From positions 91,492 through 155,491 of the forward strand of contig CANJZE010000007.1 of NCBI GenBank assembly GCA_947479455.1: 64,000 nucleotides of DNA. The letters are read 5' to 3'. Positions 1 to 8,234 of this stretch are shown in pieces (position 1 is the stretch's first letter; the number at the start of each line of letters is the position of its first letter). The stretch comes from Bacteroidota bacterium (GTDB taxonomy: Bacteria > Bacteroidota > Bacteroidia > Chitinophagales > LD1). A program made the translations under genes and the position numbers. The notes under the pieces are model-generated. The model was given only the letters and a program-made list of their open reading frames with translations. It had not been told where the DNA came from and searched no databases.

Positions 1-1
1 C

Positions 2-1510
2 AGTGCTACTATGCCTGCGCAAATTCTTCGTTTGGCAAAAAACTTCATGAAGGAGTATGACCTGGTAGAAATGAAGAGTGAGCAAACAACTTCATCGCTG
101 ACCGAACAAATTTATTTTGAAGTGCGCCCAAGCGAACGCTTCGAAGCGCTGTGCCGAATCATTGATATTGAGCCTGAGTTTTATGGTATTGTTTTTTGCA
201 GAACAAAAATTGAAACCGATAATGTAGCGCATCAATTGAACGACAGGAGTTACGAAGCCGAAGCTATGCACGGGGATATTTCGCAAAATCAACGGGAATT
301 GATTATCAAAAAATTCAAAGCGAAGAAGGTAACGATTCTTGTGGCTACCGATGTGGCAGCACGTGGCATTGACGTCAACGATTTGACACACGTTATCAAT
401 TACAATTTACCGCAAGACCCTGAGGCATACGTTCACCGAATTGGAAGAACAGGTCGCGCAGGAAAACAAGGAACGGCTATCACTTTTATTTCTCCAAACG
501 AGTTGCGCGAACTTTTGTTTATTCAAAAAATTGCACGCGCCACTATCAAGAAAGAGAAAGTGCCTACCGTAAAAGATGTGATTGAAATTCGCAGAACAAA
601 AATTAAAACGGATATCCGCGAAATGATTGACACCGGAGAATATCAGGAATTTGTAACCATGGCGCATGAACTGATTGACGAAGGTCAAACGGCAGAGCGT
701 GTAGTTGCAGCCTTGTTGAAATACACTTTCAAAGATGAATTGAAGGAAGAAGCGTATCGTGAAATTAGCGAGAGCCGCGGAAGCAGTGTAGACAGTAAAG
801 GTACCGCGCGTTTGTTCGTTGCCCTCGGAAGAGAGCAAGGGTATTCACCGGGAACACTGGCTAAATTCCTTGAAGACGAAGGAAACATTAAGCAAAGCAC
901 CATTAAGGACATTAAGGTGTTTGATAAGTTCTCGTTCATCAGTGTTATGTTTCAGGAGGCAGAACAATTGTTGGCTGTATTTGCTAAAAACAAAGAGGGA
1001 AGAAAACCGCTTATCACTAAAGCGAAAGATAGAGACAGCAACAGCAGCAGTGGTGGAGGAAATCGTTTTGGCGGAGACCGCGGAGGAGACCGTGGCGGAC
1101 ACCGCAACAACTTGAACGATGAAAGCCGTGAGAAAAGTTTTACCGATAAGAAACCTTATGCGGAAAAAAAATCTTTCAGCGGAGACAGAAAACCATTTAG
1201 CAGCGAGAAAAAATCTTACGGTGGCGAAAGAACTTCTGCCGATGGTAAAAAATCTTTCAGTCGCGAACGCAAACCAATTTCAGATACGGGCGATTCAAAA
1301 CCGTATGAAAAACAGGATTACATCAAGAAAGATTTTGCGAAAAGCGATTCAACTTCCGATGCTAAACCGGTTCGCAAACGCGACAATAAGTTGACAGACT
1401 ATTTGGAAAAGAAACCTGCTGTTGATACAAAAGCATCAAAGAAAAAAACCAATACACCGGAACTCGAAAACTTCATGAAGAAATTCAGCGATGATGATTT
1501 GAGTTGGTAG
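2..1510 (+). CDS. DEAD-box ATP-dependent RNA helicase (5' partial)
   Basis: This is the C-terminal part of a DEAD-box RNA helicase that unwinds RNA in ribosome assembly or mRNA turnover. The gene begins upstream of the window: codons at 2-10 read Ser-Ala-Thr, which is helicase motif III, so the first in-frame ATG at 11 is internal. The second RecA-like domain follows, with motif V (ATDVAARGID) and motif VI (HRIGRTGRAG). A DbpA-like RNA-binding domain (starting near RLFVALGREQGYSPGTL) comes next, as in DeaD/CsdA proteins. The last 150 residues are a basic, low-complexity tail rich in Gly, Arg, Ser and Lys, as is common in Bacteroidota and cold-adaptation helicases. A hairpin terminator lies about 60 bp downstream. 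Family assignment is firm; the DeaD rather than DbpA or RhlE subtype is inference. Confidence 0.93.
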   Translation, partial: SATMPAQILRLAKNFMKEYDLVEMKSEQTTSSLTEQIYFEVRPSERFEALCRIIDIEPEFYGIVFCRTKIETDNVAHQLNDRSYEAEAMHGDISQNQRELIIKKFKAKKVTILVATDVAARGIDVNDLTHVINYNLPQDPEAYVHRIGRTGRAGKQGTAITFISPNELRELLFIQKIARATIKKEKVPTVKDVIEIRRTKIKTDIREMIDTGEYQEFVTMAHELIDEGQTAERVVAALLKYTFKDELKEEAYREISESRGSSVDSKGTARLFVALGREQGYSPGTLAKFLEDEGNIKQSTIKDIKVFDKFSFISVMFQEAEQLLAVFAKNKEGRKPLITKAKDRDSNSSSGGGNRFGGDRGGDRGGHRNNLNDESREKSFTDKKPYAEKKSFSGDRKPFSSEKKSYGGERTSADGKKSFSRERKPISDTGDSKPYEKQDYIKKDFAKSDSTSDAKPVRKRDNKLTDYLEKKPAVDTKASKKKTNTPELENFMKKFSDDDLSW

Positions 1511-1567
1511 AAACGGTAGTTAGTAATTAGTATTGAGTAGTTAGACAATACAAATACAAGTACAATC

Positions 1568-1604
1568 AAAAGGCAGTGAGCGTTAGTTTGCTGCCTTTTT
1601 TGTT
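1568..1604 (+). terminator. Rho-independent terminator after the helicase
   Basis: The arms AAAAGGCAG (1568-1576) and CTGCCTTTT (1591-1599) pair perfectly and are followed by a T-rich run. The hairpin overlaps the last codons and stop of the convergent DUF4126 gene, so it may act on both strands. Confidence 0.75.
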
Positions 1605-2152
1605 TTCGCCAATGAAAAACGCAGAATCGAAAAAATAATTCCTACAAAAACAATCAACATTAGTAGAGGAATAAACAAGGAAGTCAGTGTTCCTAAAACA
1701 GAAAAAATATTTTCAGCTGTTGCTACAAAGCTATTTCCAAACCCTGCTGTAAATTTTGTTGAACCCAAACGAAACAGACCTGTTCCGACTTGAATAATTC
1801 CTGCGGTGCCACCTCCTGCTATTAAGGCTAAAGTCCATTTCAACATCGGGTCAAAATCAATAAAGACAGAAGCGGCAATTACCGTTCCTGCAACTACGGA
1901 ACTCGGTGTGTTGAGCGCATCTAAAAAGTTATCTACTACAGGAATATAGTAGGCGGCAATTTCTAAAACGCTAGCCAACAAAAAACAAATAATCGTAGGA
2001 GCTGTTCCCAGCCATTCAAAGCCCGATGAAACATTCAGCCAATGAAATTTTGCAGCAATGCTTGCTATCAGCAGCGGAATAAAAATGCGGAAACCGCAAC
2101 AGGCAGCCAGCGATATACCCAGTGCCAAAGAAATAACGTAAGTAGAAATCAT
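1583..2152 (-). CDS. DUF4126 family integral membrane protein
   Basis: A 189-residue protein made almost entirely of hydrophobic helices separated by short loops, with glycine-rich stretches (LIAGGGTAGIIQVGTG). I recognise it as DUF4126, a membrane family of unknown function. The reading frame is open 21 codons further upstream, but the ATG at 2152 (MISTYVISLALG) is preferred because the family begins directly with the first membrane helix and the longer form would overlap the divergent GH13 gene. It converges on the helicase and shares the terminator hairpin with it. No function can be given from sequence. Confidence 0.8.
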   Translation of the reverse strand: MISTYVISLALGISLAACCGFRIFIPLLIASIAAKFHWLNVSSGFEWLGTAPTIICFLLASVLEIAAYYIPVVDNFLDALNTPSSVVAGTVIAASVFIDFDPMLKWTLALIAGGGTAGIIQVGTGLFRLGSTKFTAGFGNSFVATAENIFSVLGTLTSLFIPLLMLIVFVGIIFSILRFSLAKTKKAAN

Positions 2153-2187
2153 GTTGTGAATTGAACAAAGAAATTTCAAATTGCAAG

Positions 2188-3867
2188 ATGTTTCGAATTT
2201 TGATTTGCCTTCCAATCTTACTTCTTACTTCTAAAATCTGCCTTGCACAAATGCCCTGGTATCATCACACTACTATTTACCAAATTTATCCACGCTCGTT
2301 TTATGATAGCAATGACGATGGAATTGGAGATATTCAGGGCATTATTCAAAAACTCGATTACATCAAATCTATCGGATACGAAACCATTTGGTGTTCGCCA
2401 TTTTTTAAATCACCACAACAGGATTTTGGTTACGATGTTTCTGACTACTGCGACATAGCTCCCGAATATGGCACACTAACCGATGCGCAACACTTAATAG
2501 ATGAAGTGCACAAGCGCGGAATGAAAATTGTTTTTGACATGGTGATGAACCATACTTCTATGGAGCATCCGTGGTTTTTTAAAGATAGAAGTCGAAAGAC
2601 CGAAGACAGAAGCAATACGAAGGACTTCTACATTTGGGCAAACAAACCAAACAACTGGAAAAGCATGACGGGTGGAAGTGGTTGGCACTACTCACCTGAA
2701 CGCGGTCAATATTATTGGGCAAGTTTTCTTCCGTTTCAACCCGATTTGAATTACCGCAACCCTGAAGTAAAAAAAGTGATGCTCGATAACGTTCGTTTTT
2801 GGCTCAAACGCGGGGTAGATGGTTTTCGTTTGGATATTTTCAATGTGATTTATAAAGATTCATTGCTGCGCAATAATCCGTTTTCGTGGAAGGCAATACC
2901 CGATGAAAAAAACCCCAATGGATTTTTTCAGCAGTTTAAATACACCATCAATCAACCGGAGAGCATGGCGTTTGCAAAAGAGTTGCGAAATGTTTGCAAT
3001 GAATTTGACGACAGAATGTTATTGGGCGAAGTAAGCGGCAATCGAAAAATTATCCGAAAGTTTTCGGGCGATGAAAAAAATGACGGGCTCGGTTTAGTGT
3101 TCAATTTTGAAATGCTCCGCTTCAAATTCAAAGCGAAATATTTTTATGAATTAGTAAGCGGCATTGAAGAGGATTTTCCCGAGCCGTTTATGCCGGTTTA
3201 TGTTTTCAGCAACCACGACAGGCGCAGAAGTATGAAGCGATTGAACAACGATGTGCGCAAAGCGAAACTGCTGGCTCTGTTTCAGCTTACGGTACGTGGT
3301 GTGCCCTGCATGTATTATGGCGAAGAAATAGGAATGACCGATGCGCGCATTCCTTTCAAGAAAGGCTTAGATCCTATTGCGCAGAAAATGAAAAATGTTC
3401 CCCGTTTTCTTTTCGATTTAGCTGGCGAAACACCTAACCGCGATGAACTGCGTACACCTATGCAATGGAACAGTTCTGTGAACGCAGGGTTTTCTTCTGC
3501 TCAAAAAACATGGCTGCCGGTGCATACTAATTTCACTGAAGTAAACGTTGAGAAAGAAATGAGCAACGAAAACTCTTTGCTCAAAGTAGTTCAACAGGTT
3601 TTAAAAATCAGAAAAGAGATGCCGGCTATTTATTCAGGAACATTGGAGTTGATAAGAACCGGAGAATTGCCTTCGAATGTGCTTGCTTTCAAACGGAAAC
3701 TGGAAGGAGAAGAAATATTGGTTGTACTCAATTTCAGCAATGCTGAAAAAGAAATTTCTTTGACAGAAAAATTTTCAAATGTTCTGTTCAGCAGTTCGGC
3801 AAACGAAAAAATCTCGGAAGGAAAAATTCATTTAAGTGCTTACGGCACTATGATTTTAAAGAAATAA
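2188..3867 (+). CDS. Secreted GH13 alpha-glucosidase / alpha-amylase family enzyme
   Basis: A glycoside hydrolase of family 13, expected to cleave alpha-glucosidic bonds in short malto- or isomalto-oligosaccharides. An N-terminal Sec signal peptide (MFRILICLPILLLTSKICLA) points to the periplasm or beyond. All four GH13 regions are visible: DMVMNHTS (region I), GFRLDIF with nucleophile D216, LLGEV with acid/base E281, and SNHDRR with D344. A C-terminal beta-sandwich follows. The 559-residue length and overall pattern (WYHHTTIYQIYPRSF at the start) match oligo-1,6-glucosidase or alpha-glucosidase subfamilies rather than large amylases. The frame is open from a TTG at 2161, but the ATG at 2188 starts the signal peptide. 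No SusC/SusD pair is nearby, so it is not in a typical polysaccharide utilisation locus. Confidence 0.93.
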   Translation: MFRILICLPILLLTSKICLAQMPWYHHTTIYQIYPRSFYDSNDDGIGDIQGIIQKLDYIKSIGYETIWCSPFFKSPQQDFGYDVSDYCDIAPEYGTLTDAQHLIDEVHKRGMKIVFDMVMNHTSMEHPWFFKDRSRKTEDRSNTKDFYIWANKPNNWKSMTGGSGWHYSPERGQYYWASFLPFQPDLNYRNPEVKKVMLDNVRFWLKRGVDGFRLDIFNVIYKDSLLRNNPFSWKAIPDEKNPNGFFQQFKYTINQPESMAFAKELRNVCNEFDDRMLLGEVSGNRKIIRKFSGDEKNDGLGLVFNFEMLRFKFKAKYFYELVSGIEEDFPEPFMPVYVFSNHDRRRSMKRLNNDVRKAKLLALFQLTVRGVPCMYYGEEIGMTDARIPFKKGLDPIAQKMKNVPRFLFDLAGETPNRDELRTPMQWNSSVNAGFSSAQKTWLPVHTNFTEVNVEKEMSNENSLLKVVQQVLKIRKEMPAIYSGTLELIRTGELPSNVLAFKRKLEGEEILVVLNFSNAEKEISLTEKFSNVLFSSSANEKISEGKIHLSAYGTMILKK

Positions 3868-3917
3868 GTTTTCATCTCAAAGTATTTTCATCACCTACCA
3901 CGGCATTCAAAATATTC

Positions 3918-3925
3918 TATTTTCG
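3918..3925 (+). promoter_or_regulatory. Candidate -7 box upstream of clpP
   Basis: TATTTTCG matches the Bacteroidota -7 consensus TAnnTTTG except for C at the seventh base, and lies 27 bp before the clpP ATG. No TTG -33 element at proper spacing is evident. Confidence 0.4.
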
Positions 3926-3952
3926 CCTTCGTCAATACAACAAAACCAGAAC

Positions 3953-4567
3953 ATGAACACAAGACAAGAAGAACCGGAAAAACCATCCACAGAGCCCGAT
4001 AAGTTAATGGAGAAATTTGCCGGTGGCATGATGAAGTTCGACAACAAGTTTCTCGAACAGCGCAAAATATTTTTGTGGGGAGGAGTGCATGATGAGAGTG
4101 CCGAAAAATTAGTGAACCGTTTATTGTTTCTCGAAGCTACTGACCCGGGAAAAGAAATTACTTTCTATATCAATAGCCCCGGTGGTGTGGTGACAAGTGG
4201 CATGGTAGTGTATGATGCTATGCAAATGATTACATCGCCTGTAACTACAATTTGTATGGGACTTGCCGCATCAATGGGTTCAATTTTATTGAGCGGTGGT
4301 ACCAAAGGCAAGCGTTTGATTTGGCCAAGCGGAAGAGTAATGATTCATCAGCCATCGCTTGGTGGCATGTATGGTCAGGCAACCGATATTGAAATTACAG
4401 CTGCTGAAATTCAGAAGATAAAAGAAATGAGTGCAGAGCTTTTGGCGAAGAACTGCGGCAAAACCTATGAGCAGGTAATGAAAGATTTTGACCGCGACCA
4501 TTGGATGAATGCAAAGCAAGCTGTTGAGTACGGAATTGTAGATGGCATTGCTGATAAACTTTTATAA
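3953..4567 (+). CDS. clpP: ATP-dependent Clp protease proteolytic subunit (divergent ClpP)
   Basis: A serine peptidase of the ClpP family, the barrel-shaped proteolytic core that works with ClpX or ClpA unfoldases. The catalytic triad is readable: S107 in GLAASMGS, H132 in MIHQPS and D182 in DRDHWM. The oxyanion and head features (INSPGG, ATDIEI) are also conserved. The N-terminus is unusual: instead of the common axial-loop segment with an Ile-Pro-x-Val motif, it has a charged stretch rich in Glu, Lys and Pro (residues 1-20) and then KFDNKFLEQRKIFLWG. No tig or clpX gene adjoins it, so it may be a second ClpP paralogue rather than the housekeeping copy; this is inference. Confidence 0.93.
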   Translation: MNTRQEEPEKPSTEPDKLMEKFAGGMMKFDNKFLEQRKIFLWGGVHDESAEKLVNRLLFLEATDPGKEITFYINSPGGVVTSGMVVYDAMQMITSPVTTICMGLAASMGSILLSGGTKGKRLIWPSGRVMIHQPSLGGMYGQATDIEITAAEIQKIKEMSAELLAKNCGKTYEQVMKDFDRDHWMNAKQAVEYGIVDGIADKLL

Positions 4568-4669
4568 ATGGAAATTTGGACAATGGTGCATTGGGTATTT
4601 GGAAATACAATACGCCATTCTTCTTTACTAATTGCCTAGTACCCTAATTGCCCAATTCCCCGATAACAA

Positions 4670-5074
4670 ATGACACGCTTAGACCAAAATGTTGAAGTAG
4701 CCCGCTATCAAAAAGATATTGCTACTCGCCTTGGAATAGATTCTCAAAATCTGATTTTTAATTACAAGCAAAAGAACGAAACTGTTCGTTTAGATTTAGT
4801 AACTGTAAATCCGAAACACGAGCAGAGTTTTCTTTTTCAAACAATAACCGGCACCGATAAAATAGATGCGCTAAAAAAAATGCTCGAGTATGTTACCGAG
4901 CATTATTACAACGAAAATAGTTTGACCATTCAGTGGATTAAAATAGGAGAGAACAAGTTGCACACTTCTTATTTCCGCGCGCAAAATATGTATGAAGCAC
5001 TCGATAAATTTTATTACGGCAGAGATATGGGCTCGTATAAAATTTTCAGTATTGCGTTGAATCCTGTGAGTTAA
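4670..5074 (+). CDS. Conserved hypothetical protein
   Basis: A 134-residue soluble protein with no signal peptide or membrane segment and a mix of charged and aromatic residues (for example YVTEHYYNENSLTIQWIKIG). I recognise no domain. Codon use and length argue that it is a real gene, and it ends 2 bp before the convergent Cys/Met enzyme gene. The 100-bp gap to clpP contains a low-complexity stretch built on repeated aattgcc-like words and no clear promoter. Confidence 0.6.
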   Translation: MTRLDQNVEVARYQKDIATRLGIDSQNLIFNYKQKNETVRLDLVTVNPKHEQSFLFQTITGTDKIDALKKMLEYVTEHYYNENSLTIQWIKIGENKLHTSYFRAQNMYEALDKFYYGRDMGSYKIFSIALNPVS

Positions 5075-5076
5075 AA

Positions 5077-6216
5077 CTAACTCAACGCCTGTTTCAAATC
5101 TTCGAGCAAATCTTCTACGTCTTCAACACCTACACTTAACCGAAGAAGGTTATCTACTACTCCCACTCTTTCTCTTTCTGCTTTTGGAATAGAAGCATGA
5201 GTCATAGTAACAGGATGATTAATCAGCGACTCTACTCCGCCTAACGATTCGGCCAACGAAAACAGTTTGAAGGAAGATGCAATGCGGAAAGTTTCTGCTT
5301 CATCAGCATTTTTTAAAACAATAGAAATCATTCCGCCAAAATCGCGCATTTGCTTTTTAGCGATAGGATGATTCGGATGATCTTCAAAGCCGGGCCAATA
5401 AATTTTTTCGATACGTATATGCGTTTTCAAATACTCCGCAATTTTTCTTCCGTTGAAACAATGACGTTCCATGCGCAGGTGCAACGTTTTTATTCCGCGC
5501 AAAACCAGAAATGAATCCATAGGTCCCGGATTTGCACCACATGAATTGAGAATGAAATAAAGTTGCTCGTGCAGTTTGTCATCGTTCATTATGAGTGCAC
5601 CCATCACCACATCGCTGTGCCCGCCCAAATACTTTGTAACGCTGTGCATCACGATATCTGCACCGAGTGCTAACGGAGTTTGTAAATACGGAGAAGCAAA
5701 TGTGTTGTCAACAGCAAGCAGAATATTTTTCTCCCTCGCAATTTTTGCGCAGGCTTCAATATCTACAATCTGCATAGTTGGATTGGTAGGAGTTTCCAGC
5801 CAAATCAATTTTGTTTTGTCATTCACATGTGCGCGAATATTTTCTACATCGGTCATGTTAACGAAGTGAAACTTGATTCCGTATTTCGCAAATACTTTCG
5901 TGAACATTCGGTAAGAGCCGCCATACAAATCATCGCCTGTTATTACTTCATCGCCCGGGTTCAATAGTTTTATAACTGCATCAGTTGCTCCCATTCCGCT
6001 ACTGAAACAAATAGCGTGCTTACCATCTTCTAATGCAGCGAGATTCTTTTCAAGCGCAGCACGAGTAGGATTTTTTCCGCGCGCATAACCGTATCCTTTA
6101 TTTTTACCCGGAGATTCCTGCACATAAGTAGATGTTTGATAAATGGGAGTCATAATGGCTCCTGTGCTTGGGTCAGGTTCTAAGCCCGCATGAATTGCCT
6201 TGGTTCCGAATTTCAT
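5077..6216 (-). CDS. Cys/Met metabolism PLP-dependent enzyme (cystathionine gamma-synthase / lyase family)
   Basis: A 379-residue fold-type I pyridoxal-phosphate enzyme of the trans-sulfuration family, acting in exchange between cysteine, homocysteine and methionine. The PLP lysine is K195 in HSVTKYLGGH, and the cofactor-contact segments (YGYARGKNPT, SSGMGATDA, VDNTFASP) are in order. The start at 6216 (MKFGTKAIHAG) matches the family and leaves 30 upstream codons as leader. A TATCTTCG -7-like box lies 20 bp upstream. Whether it is a synthase, a beta-lyase or a gamma-lyase cannot be settled by inspection; the closest overall pattern is cystathionine gamma-synthase. Confidence 0.92.
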   Translation of the reverse strand: MKFGTKAIHAGLEPDPSTGAIMTPIYQTSTYVQESPGKNKGYGYARGKNPTRAALEKNLAALEDGKHAICFSSGMGATDAVIKLLNPGDEVITGDDLYGGSYRMFTKVFAKYGIKFHFVNMTDVENIRAHVNDKTKLIWLETPTNPTMQIVDIEACAKIAREKNILLAVDNTFASPYLQTPLALGADIVMHSVTKYLGGHSDVVMGALIMNDDKLHEQLYFILNSCGANPGPMDSFLVLRGIKTLHLRMERHCFNGRKIAEYLKTHIRIEKIYWPGFEDHPNHPIAKKQMRDFGGMISIVLKNADEAETFRIASSFKLFSLAESLGGVESLINHPVTMTHASIPKAERERVGVVDNLLRLSVGVEDVEDLLEDLKQALS

Positions 6217-6236
6217 AGAAAATGATTTTTGAAAAG

Positions 6237-6244
6237 CGAAGATA
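6237..6244 (-). promoter_or_regulatory. Candidate -7 box of the Cys/Met enzyme gene
   Basis: On the minus strand this reads TATCTTCG, a one-base variant of the Bacteroidota TAnnTTTG box, 20 bp before the chosen ATG at 6216. It supports the shorter start. Confidence 0.45.
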
Positions 6245-6306
6245 GAATTCACTTCAACTTCACCAGCGGCAACTAAATTCTTACTTTCATCAAATAAATT
6301 TTCCAC

Positions 6307-8190
6307 ATGAAACAGCTTTCTACTTTTCTTTTTTTATTGTTCGCGTGCCAGCAACTGCAATCGCAATTACCCAATGGATCTTCGCGCTCATCGGTAAATC
6401 CTTATCTGTTTCCGTTTTATCATGGAGTGGCTTCGGGCGACCCGCTTGCCGACAGAGTAATTCTTTGGACGCGCATTACGCTTGATATTCCTATTGACCC
6501 CGTGTCGGTGAATTGGGAAATTGCTACCGATACATCTTTCAGCAACATCATTAATAACGGAACGGTTTCAACCGACAGCACAAGAGATTACACAATTAAA
6601 GTTGATGCAACGGGATTGCAGCAAAGTACCTGGTACTACTATCGGTTCATTTACGATACGTTGAAATCTGTCATTGGAAGAACGCGAACACTACCTACCG
6701 GAGCGGTAAACAATCTTCGTTTTGCCGTAGCGAGTTGTCAGGATTATCAGGATGGATTTTATAATGCGCATCGTCACCTGAGCCAACGAAATGATATTGA
6801 TGCCGTTTTATTTTTAGGTGATTACACCTATGAAAGTGGCGAGAATGTAAATGCTGTGGGCGGGCGTTTGCATGAACCAAGCAGCAAAACAATTCGGTTA
6901 AGTGATTATAGAATTCGTCAGTCGCTCTATCATCTTGATGCTGATTTGCAAGAAGCGCATAGACAATATCCGTGGATTTGCGTATGGGACGACCATGAAA
7001 CAGCAAACAACTCTTACACCATTGGAGCAAAAAATCATGGAATAAATGATGGACCATGGTACGATAGAAAAGTAAATGGTGTTGAAACGTATGAAGAATG
7101 GATGCCCATTCGTATGCCAGATGCGAACGACACGTTTAGGATTTTCAGACGATTTACGTGGGGAGGTTTAGCTGACTTGCACATGATTGACACGCGTTTA
7201 TATGACCGCAGCAAACAAGTAACTACTGCGCAGTATATTCCTACTAACGACACAGCAATTCTTGATTCCACTCGTACCATGTTGGGTCCCGTTCAGTTAG
7301 ACTGGCTCAAAAACAACTTAGACAGTTCAACAGCCCAATGGCAAATTATCGGGCAACAGGTAATCATTGCCCCTTTGATTGTGCCTGCAGGAATACTTGG
7401 ACCTACCCCGGTGATAATAAATTCTGACCAATGGGATGGTTATCCTTTTGAGCGACAGAAATTGTATGACCACATACAAAGCCATAACATCAACAACGTT
7501 GTGGTCCTCACCGGAGACATTCACACTTCCTGGGCAAATGATTTGCCGTTGAGTAATTACGATTCACTTCACCGCAATAATTCAATTGGGGTTGAATTTG
7601 TTACCCCAAGTATTTCATCGGGAAATGAGTTACCATCTTTGGTTTCGGAACCTGTTATTTATGGTCTGGCACAATTTGTTCGTTATGTTAATTTGACTTT
7701 GCATGGCTATTACATTCTCGATATTAATACCCAGCGCACACAAGGCGATTTTGTTTACGTGAGCGATGTCACTACAAGGAATTATACGGTTAGCACAGCA
7801 CCATCGTGGTATGTAAACAGTGGTGAAAAATTTTTGCGCCAAGCAGGTGCTCCTGCTGTTTCGCAGGTTAGCTATCCAACACTTGCACCTGTTACTGTTC
7901 AAAACACTTCCATTAAAAATTTAACCGACAACATCACTACAATTTCTGTTCACCCGAATCCATTTTATGACGAAGTGCTGATTCAGTTTAATTCGCAATT
8001 GCCCGAAGAAGTAACACTCGAAGTTTTTTCTTCAACAGGCAAAATAATGACGAAGAAAAGTCTTGGCATCACAAGAGAAGGGCTTAACTACGCTACGTTT
8101 AACGGAAACAATTTTCCTTCAGGGTTTTATATGGTGGAATTAAAGGGCAATAGCCATTCGGTAGGAAAAGCAGTGATTAAAGTGAATTGA
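6307..8190 (+). CDS. PhoD-like alkaline phosphatase/phosphodiesterase with T9SS sorting domain
   Basis: A 627-residue secreted metallophosphoesterase of the PhoD family, which releases phosphate from phosphomono- or diesters outside the cell. A signal peptide is followed by the PhoD N-terminal Fn3-like domain (FYHGVASGDPLADRVILWTR) and the catalytic domain with metal-ligand motifs FLGDYTYESG, VWDDHETANN and LTGDIHTSWAND. The final 80 residues form a type A T9SS sorting domain (SVHPNPFYDEV to GFYMVELKG), so the protein is probably exported and attached to the cell surface. It is followed at a 44-bp gap by the GH31 gene, also a T9SS cargo, and the two may be co-transcribed. Confidence 0.93.
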   Translation: MKQLSTFLFLLFACQQLQSQLPNGSSRSSVNPYLFPFYHGVASGDPLADRVILWTRITLDIPIDPVSVNWEIATDTSFSNIINNGTVSTDSTRDYTIKVDATGLQQSTWYYYRFIYDTLKSVIGRTRTLPTGAVNNLRFAVASCQDYQDGFYNAHRHLSQRNDIDAVLFLGDYTYESGENVNAVGGRLHEPSSKTIRLSDYRIRQSLYHLDADLQEAHRQYPWICVWDDHETANNSYTIGAKNHGINDGPWYDRKVNGVETYEEWMPIRMPDANDTFRIFRRFTWGGLADLHMIDTRLYDRSKQVTTAQYIPTNDTAILDSTRTMLGPVQLDWLKNNLDSSTAQWQIIGQQVIIAPLIVPAGILGPTPVIINSDQWDGYPFERQKLYDHIQSHNINNVVVLTGDIHTSWANDLPLSNYDSLHRNNSIGVEFVTPSISSGNELPSLVSEPVIYGLAQFVRYVNLTLHGYYILDINTQRTQGDFVYVSDVTTRNYTVSTAPSWYVNSGEKFLRQAGAPAVSQVSYPTLAPVTVQNTSIKNLTDNITTISVHPNPFYDEVLIQFNSQLPEEVTLEVFSSTGKIMTKKSLGITREGLNYATFNGNNFPSGFYMVELKGNSHSVGKAVIKVN

Positions 8191-8234
8191 AAAATTTTAA
8201 AATCATTAGTTTAGGAGTTCAAAAAACAAAACCC

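Noticed and set aside
1119..1394. Alternative frame in the helicase tail
   Set aside because: The low-complexity basic tail stays open in other frames; the helicase frame has the continuous domain structure.
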